A stretch of 64,000 bases of DNA from Plutella xylostella. Its lineage: Eukaryota; Arthropoda; Insecta; Lepidoptera; Plutellidae. Shown here in pieces: positions 57,702-64,000 of the stretch. The position numbers were made by a program, and so were the translations under genes. The notes beneath the pieces are model-generated. The model did not search any database. It was not told the DNA's origin and saw only the letters and a list, made by a program, of their open reading frames with translations. The stretch's first letter is position 1. Every line of letters starts with the position of its first letter. Location: the NCBI RefSeq assembly GCF_932276165.1, contig NC_064012.1, positions 14,825,501 to 14,889,500 on the forward strand. The letters are read 5' to 3'.

Positions 57702-60700
57702 GTGAGTGACGAGTGTTCTCCATACTAGTGCACGCCACAGTGACGCCAGCTACTTGCACCAGCTACTGGCACGCCGCTGCCTCGCGCCCGACAAGTGAGT
57801 GACGAGTGTTCTCCATACTAGTGCACGCCACAGTGACGCCAGCTACTTGCACCAGCTACTGGCACGCCGCTGCCTCGCGCCCGACAAGTGAGTGACGAGT
57901 GTTCTCCATACTAGTGCACGCCACAGTGACGCCAGCTACTTGCACCAGCTACTGGCACGCCGCTGCCTCGCGCCCGACAAGTGAGTGACGAGTGTTCTCC
58001 ATACTAGTGCACGCCACAGTGACGCCAGCTACTTGCACCAGCTACTGGCACGCCGCTGCCTCGCGCCCGACAAGTGAGTGACGAGTGTTCTCCATACTAG
58101 TGCACGCCACAGTGACGCCAGCTACTTGCACCAGCTACTGGCACGCCGCTGCCTCGCGCCCGACAAGTGAGTGACGAGTGTTCTCCATACTAGTGCACGC
58201 CACAGTGACGTCAGCTACTTGCACCAGCTACTGGCACGCCGCTGCCTCGCGCCCGACAAGTGAGTGACGAGTGTTCTCCATACTAGTGCACGCCACAGTG
58301 ACGCCAGCTACTTGCACCAGCTACTGGCACGCCGCTGCCTCGCGCCCGACAAGTGAGTGACGAGTGTTCTCCATACTAGTGCACGCCACAGTGACGCCAG
58401 CTACTTGCACCAGCTACTGGCACGTCGCTGCCTCGCGCCCGACAAGTGAGTGACGAGTGTTCTCCATACTAGTGCACGCCACAGTGACGCCAGCTACTTG
58501 CACCAGCTACTGGCACGCCGCTGCCTCGCGCCCGACAAGTGAGTGACGAGTGTTCTCCATACTAGTGCACGCCACAGTGACGTCAGCTACTTGCACCAGC
58601 TACTGGCACGCCGCTGCCTCGCGCCCGACAAGTGAGTGACGAGTGTTCTCCATACTAGTGCACGCCACAGTGACGCCAGCTACTTGCACCAGCTACTGGC
58701 ACGCCGCTGCCTCGCGCCCGACAAGTGAGTGACGAGTGTTCTCCATACTAGTGCACGCCACAGTAACGCCAGCTACTTGCACCAGCTACTGGCACGCCGC
58801 TGCCTCGCGCCCGACAAGTGAGTGACGAGTGTTCTCCATACTAGTGCACGCCACAGTGACGCCAGCTACTTGCACCAGCTACTGGCACGCCGCTGCCTCG
58901 CGCCCGACAAGTGAGTGACGAGTGTTCTCCATACTAGTGCACGCCACAGTGACGCCAGCTACTTGCACCAGCTACTGGCACGCCGCTGCCTCGCGCCCGA
59001 CAAGTGAGTGACGAGTGTTCTCCATACTAGTGCACGCCACAGTGACGCCAGCTACTTGCACCAGCTACTGGCACGCCGCTGCCTCGCGCCCGACAAGTGA
59101 GTGACGAGTGTTCTCCATACTAGTGCACGCCACAGTGACGCCAGCTACTTGCACCAGCTACTGGCACGCCGCTGCCTCGCGCCCGACAAGTGAGTGACGA
59201 GTGTTCTCCATACTAGTGCACGCCACAGTGACGCCAGCTACTTGCACCAGCTACTGGCACGCCGCTGCCTCGCGCCCGACAAGTGAGTGACGAGTGTTCT
59301 CCATACTAGTGCACGCCACAGTGACGCCAGCTACTTGCACCAGCTACTGGCACGCCGCTGCCTCGCGCCCGACAAGTGAGTGACGAGTGTTCTCCATACT
59401 AGTGCACGCCACAGTGACGTCAGCTACTTGCACCAGCTACTGGCACGCCGCTGCCTCGCGCCCGACAAGTGAGTGACGAGTGTTCTCCATACTAGTGCAC
59501 GCCACAGTGACGCCAGCTACTTGCACCAGCTACTGGCACGCCGCTGCCTCGCGCCCGACAAGTGAGTGACGAGTGTTCTCCATACTAGTGCACGCCACAG
59601 TGACGCCAGCTACTTGCACCAGCTACTGGCACGTCGCTGCCTCGCGCCCGACAAGTGAGTGACGAGTGTTCTCCATACTAGTGCACGCCACAGTGACGCC
59701 AGCTACTTGCACCAGCTACTGGCACGTCGCTGCCTCGCGCCCGACAAGTGAGTGACGAGTGTTCTCCATACTAGTGCACGCCACAGTGACGTCAGCTACT
59801 TGCACCAGCTACTGGCACGCCGCTGCCTCGCGCCCGACAAGTGAGTGACGAGTGTTCTCCATACTAGTGCACGCCACAGTGACGCCAGCTACTTGCACCA
59901 GCTACTGGCACGCCGCTGCCTCGCGCCCGACAAGTGAGTGACGAGTGTTCTCCATACTAGTGCACGCCACAGTGACGTCAGCTACTTGCACCAGCTACTG
60001 GCACGCCGCTGCCTCGCGCCCGACAAGTGAGTGACGAGTGTTCTCCATACTAGTGCACGCCACAGTGACGCCAGCTACTTGCACCAGCTACTGGCACGCC
60101 GCTGCCTCGCGCCCGACAAGTGAGTGACGAGTGTTCTCCATACTAGTGCACGCCACAGTGACGCCAGCTACTTGCACCAGCTACTGGCACGCCGCTGCCT
60201 CGCGCCCGACAAGTGAGTGACGAGTGTTCTCCATACTAGTGCACGCCACAGTGACGCCAGCTACTTGCACCAGCTACTGGCACGCCGCTGCCTCGCGCCC
60301 GACAAGTGAGTGACGAGTGTTCTCCATACTAGTGCACGCCACAGTGACGCCAGCTACTTGCACCAGCTACTGGCACGTCGCTGCCTCGCGCCCGACAAGT
60401 GAGTGACGAGTGTTCTCCATACTAGTGCACGCCACAGTGACGCCAGCTACTTGCACCAGCTACTGGCACGCCGCTGCCTCGCGCCCGACAAGTGAGTGAC
60501 GAGTGTTCTCCATACTAGTGCACGCCACAGTGACGCCAGCTACTTGCACCAGCTACTGGCACGCCGCTGCCTCGCGCCCGACAAGTGAGTGACGAGTGTT
60601 CTCCATACTAGTGCACGCCACAGTGACGCCAGCTACTTGCACCAGCTACTGGCACGCCGCTGCCTCGCGCCCGACAAGTGAGTGACGAGTGTTCTCCATA

Positions 60701-63467
60701 CTAGTGCACGCCACAGTGACGCCAGCTACTTGCACCAGCTACTGGCACGCCGCTGCCTCGCGCCCGACAAGTGAGTGACGAGTGTTCTCCATACTAGTGC
60801 ACGCCACAGTGACGCCAGCTACTTGCACCAGCTACTGGCACGCCGCTGCCTCGCGCCCGACAAGTGAGTGACGAGTGTTCTCCATACTAGTGCACGCCAC
60901 AGTGACGCCAGCTACTTGCACCAGCTACTGGCACGCCGCTGCCTCGCGCCCGACAAGTGAGTGACGAGTGTTCTCCATACTAGTGCACGCCACAGTGACG
61001 CCAGCTACTTGCACCAGCTACTGGCACGCCGCTGCCTCGCGCCCGACAAGTGAGTGACGAGTGTTCTCCATACTAGTGCACGCCACAGTGACGCCAGCTA
61101 CTTGCACCAGCTACTGGCACGCCGCTGCCTCGCGCCCGACAAGTGAGTGACGAGTGTTCTCCATACTAGTGCACGCCACAGTGACGCCAGCTACTTGCAC
61201 CAGCTACTGGCACGCCGCTGCCTCGCGCCCGACAAGTGAGTGACGAGTGTTCTCCATACTAGTGCACGCCACAGTGACGCCAGCTACTTGCACCAGCTAC
61301 TGGCACGCCGCTGCCTCGCGCCCGACAAGTGAGTGACGAGTGTTCTCCATACTAGTGCACGCCACAGTAACGCCAGCTACTTGCACCAGCTACTGGCACG
61401 CCGCTGCCTCGCGCCCGACAAGTGAGTGACGAGTGTTCTCCATACTAGTGCACGCCACAGTGACGCCAGCTACTTGCACCAGCTACTGGCACGCCGCTGC
61501 CTCGCGCCCGACAAGTGAGTGACGAGTGTTCTCCATACTAGTGCACGCCACAGTGACGCCAGCTACTTGCACCAGCTACTGGCACGTCGCTGCCTCGCGC
61601 CCGACAAGTGAGTGACGAGTGTTCTCCATACTAGTGCACGCCACAGTGACGCCAGCTACTTGCACCAGCTACTGGCACGCCGCTGCCTCGCGCCCGACAA
61701 GTGAGTGACGAGTGTTCTCCATACTAGTGCACGCCACAGTGACGCCAGCTACTTGCACCAGCTACTGGCACGCCGCTGCCTCGCGCCCGACAAGTGAGTG
61801 ACGAGTGTTCTCCATACTAGTGCACGCCACAGTGACGCCAGCTACTTGCACCAGCTACTGGCACGCCGCTGCCTCGCGCCCGACAAGTGAGTGACGAGTG
61901 TTCTCCATACTAGTGCACGCCACAGTGACGCCAGCTACTTGCACCAGCTACTGGCACGCCGCTGCCTCGCGCCCGACAAGTGAGTGACGAGTGTTCTCCA
62001 TACTAGTGCACGCCACAGTGACGCCAGCTACTTGCACCAGCTACTGGCACGCCGCTGCCTCGCGCCCGACAAGTGAGTGACGAGTGTTCTCCATACTAGT
62101 GCACGCCACAGTGACGCCAGCTACTTGCACCAGCTACTGGCACGTCGCTGCCTCGCGCCCGACAAGTGAGTGACGAGTGTTCTCCATACTAGTGCACGCC
62201 ACAGTGACGCCAGCTACTTGCACCAGCTACTGGCACGCCGCTGCCTCGCGCCTGACAAGTGAGTGACGAGTGTTCTCCATACTAGTGCACGCCACAGTGA
62301 CGCCAGCTACTTGCACCAGCTACTGGCACGCCGCTGCCTCGCGCCCGACAAGTGAGTGACGAGTGTTCTCCATACTAGTGCACGCCACAGTGACGTCAGC
62401 TACTTGCACCAGCTACTGGCACGCCGCTGCCTCGCGCCTGACAAGTGAGTGACGAGTGTTCTCCATACTAGTGCACGCCACAGTGACGCCAGCTACTTGC
62501 ACCAGCTACTGGCACGCCGCTGCCTCGCGCCCGACAAGTGAGTGACGAGTGTTCTCCATACTAGTGCACGCCACAGTGACGCCAGCTACTTGCACCAGCT
62601 ACTGGCACGCCGCTGCCTCGCGCCCGACAAGTGAGTGACGAGTGTTCTCCATACTAGTGCACGCCACAGTGACGCCAGCTACTTGCACCAGCTACTGGCA
62701 CGCCGCTGCCTCGCGCCCGACAAGTGAGTGACGAGTGTTCTCCATACTAGTGCACGCCACAGTGACGCCAGCTACTTGCACCAGCTACTGGCACGCCGCT
62801 GCCTCGCGCCCGACAAGTGAGTGACGAGTGTTCTCCATACTAGTGCACGCCACAGTGACGCCAGCTACTTGCACCAGCTACTGGCACGCCGCTGCCTCGC
62901 GCCCGACAAGTGAGTGACGAGTGTTCTCCATACTAGTGCACGCCACAGTGACGCCAGCTACTTGCACCAGCTACTGGCACGCCGCTGCCTCGCGCCCGAC
63001 AAGTGAGTGACGAGTGTTCTCCATACTAGTGCACGCCACAGTGACGCCAGCTACTTGCACCAGCTACTGGCACGCCGCTGCCTCGCGCCTGACAAGTGAG
63101 TGACGAGTGTTCTCCATACTAGTGCACGCCACAGTGACGCCAGCTACTTGCACCAGCTACTGGCACGCCGCTGCCTCGCGCCCGACAAGTGAGTGACGAG
63201 TGTTCTCCATACTAGTGCACGCCACAGTGACGCCAGCTACTTGCACCAGCTACTGGCACGCCGCTGCCTCGCGCCCGACAAGTGAGTGACGAGTGTTCTC
63301 CATACTAGTGCACGCCACAGTGACGCCAGCTACTTGCACCAGCTACTGGCACGCCGCTGCCTCGCGCCCGACAAGTGAGTGACGAGTGTTCTCCATACTA
63401 GTGCACGCCACAGTGACGTCAGCTACTTGCACCAGCTACTGGCACGCCGCTGCCTCGCGCCTGACAA
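57702..63467 (+). repeat. Exon-17-derived satellite: 62 units of 93 bp
   Basis: From the true donor at 57702 to the last donor at 63468 is 5766 bp, exactly 62 x 93. Each unit is GTGAGTGACGA plus an 82-nt version of exon 17 from GTGTTCTCCATACTAGTG to GACAA, always lacking the same 19 nt, so the array came from one deleted founder. Units are almost identical. Recurring single variants are GACGTC (units 6,10,19,23,25,51,62), CACGTCGCTG (8,21,22,29,42,48), AGTAACG (12,40) and the exon-like CCTGAC (49,51,58,62). All three forward frames contain a stop in each unit (TGA after GACAAG; TAG in ACTAGT; TGA in GAGTGA), so it is not coding. Each unit ends in a consensus 5' splice site AA|GTGAGT. Confidence 0.97.
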
Positions 63468-64000
63468 GTGAGTGGAGAATGGATATTAATATCTACCAGT
63501 TATCGTGATGTTTGTGATACTTGTATAACTGTTCTTAATATTCTTAAATGAAAGAATGACTTCTCAGTGTAATCAGCTTATATATTTTCCAGTAGGTATT
63601 ACAACAGGCAGAGATTTCACAAGATAAGTGGACAGTACAGTAAAGAGGGTCCAAATGCCGTTTTCAGGACTTATATAGCCTTATCCCTACCAACGGTTGG
63701 CAAAACCCCCACCCGACAACGAAAACAGGGATGCCAGTCTAAATTATATTTTTTCCCTGTCGGCTGGGTGCCCCACCGAAACCGTTGTAGTTAACTCGTG
63801 CTAGACACGGTTAACCCTATTTATGTTACAGTCGGCCATCCTTAATAGTACGAGACCTCTCGTAAATGACTACTAACAATATATTCTGTTTTAAATTAAA
63901 TATATTCTACTTGCAAAACAGCTATGTGATTTGTAATTACTATTTAGGTTTATGTATTCTAGATATTTTGAAATTAGGCACTTGAACTTTTACATTACAT
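63468..64000 (+). other. IFT122 intron 17, continuing past the window
   Basis: After the last unit, AT-rich intron without a recognisable exon. It includes an imperfect inverted pair (GGTTGGCAAAACCCCCACC near 63695 and GGGTGCCCCACCGAAACCG near 63766) that may be a MITE. The remaining ~350 codons of IFT122 are not here. Confidence 0.6.

Noticed and set aside
57702..63467. CRISPR-like or protein-repeat array
   Set aside because: Units are contiguous with no unique spacers, the host is a eukaryote, and each forward frame has a stop per unit.
35924..63467. Explaining all exon copies as an assembly error
   Set aside because: Not excluded, but the copies differ in age, carry distinct indels, contain mobile elements between them and occur at many exons, which a simple collapse or expansion error would not produce. 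Kept as the first thing to test.

Overview
The window is a piece of a moth or butterfly (Lepidoptera) nuclear genome. The evidence is AT-rich DNA studded with short (GTAGGTAC/TACCTAC)-type motifs, multi-exon genes with GT-AG introns, a high density of insect-type mobile elements (mariner, BEL/Pao, tRNA- and 5S rRNA-derived SINEs, MITEs) and proteins of insect type. No prokaryotic, organellar, rRNA or functional tRNA gene was seen.

Layout. Positions 1-6190 are intergenic with repeat ends, SINE pieces and small GC-rich islets. 6312-8012 (minus) is an intronless carboxylesterase-fold gene with a signal peptide and a C-terminal KDEL. It has lost the catalytic Ser and His and the usual oxyanion Gly-Gly, so it is probably a non-catalytic ER-lumen protein. 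8100-26230 has no gene that I can support; it holds a TIR-element family, MITEs, a 5S-derived SINE and a tRNA-derived SINE. 26238-27931 is a mariner split by a piggyBac-like (TTAA) MITE.

28494 to the right edge is one host gene on the plus strand, the orthologue of intraflagellar transport protein IFT122 (Drosophila Oseg1). I could place 17 exons with consistent phases (853 codons plus 2 nt). The C-terminal third lies beyond the window. Its ~11.9 kb intron 11 carries a complete, apparently very young BEL/Pao retroelement (40022-48778, identical 257-bp LTRs, GTGAC target duplication, one uninterrupted 2534-codon gag-pol-env frame). That element sits inside a degenerate DDE-transposase pseudogene. 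The same intron carries a second mariner nested in another repeat.

The most unusual feature is inside IFT122. At least 9 of the 17 exons have extra copies of themselves, usually 3'-anchored and including the splice donor, in the intron just downstream. Most are single decayed ghost exons, one (exon 12) is a full intact 154-bp copy, and two have exploded into arrays: 14 copies of ~101-118 bp after exon 9 and exactly 62 copies of a 93-bp unit after exon 17 (57702-63467). None of the array frames is open, so these look like exon-born minisatellites that multiply consensus 5' splice sites within introns, not coding expansion. An assembly artefact must be excluded first.
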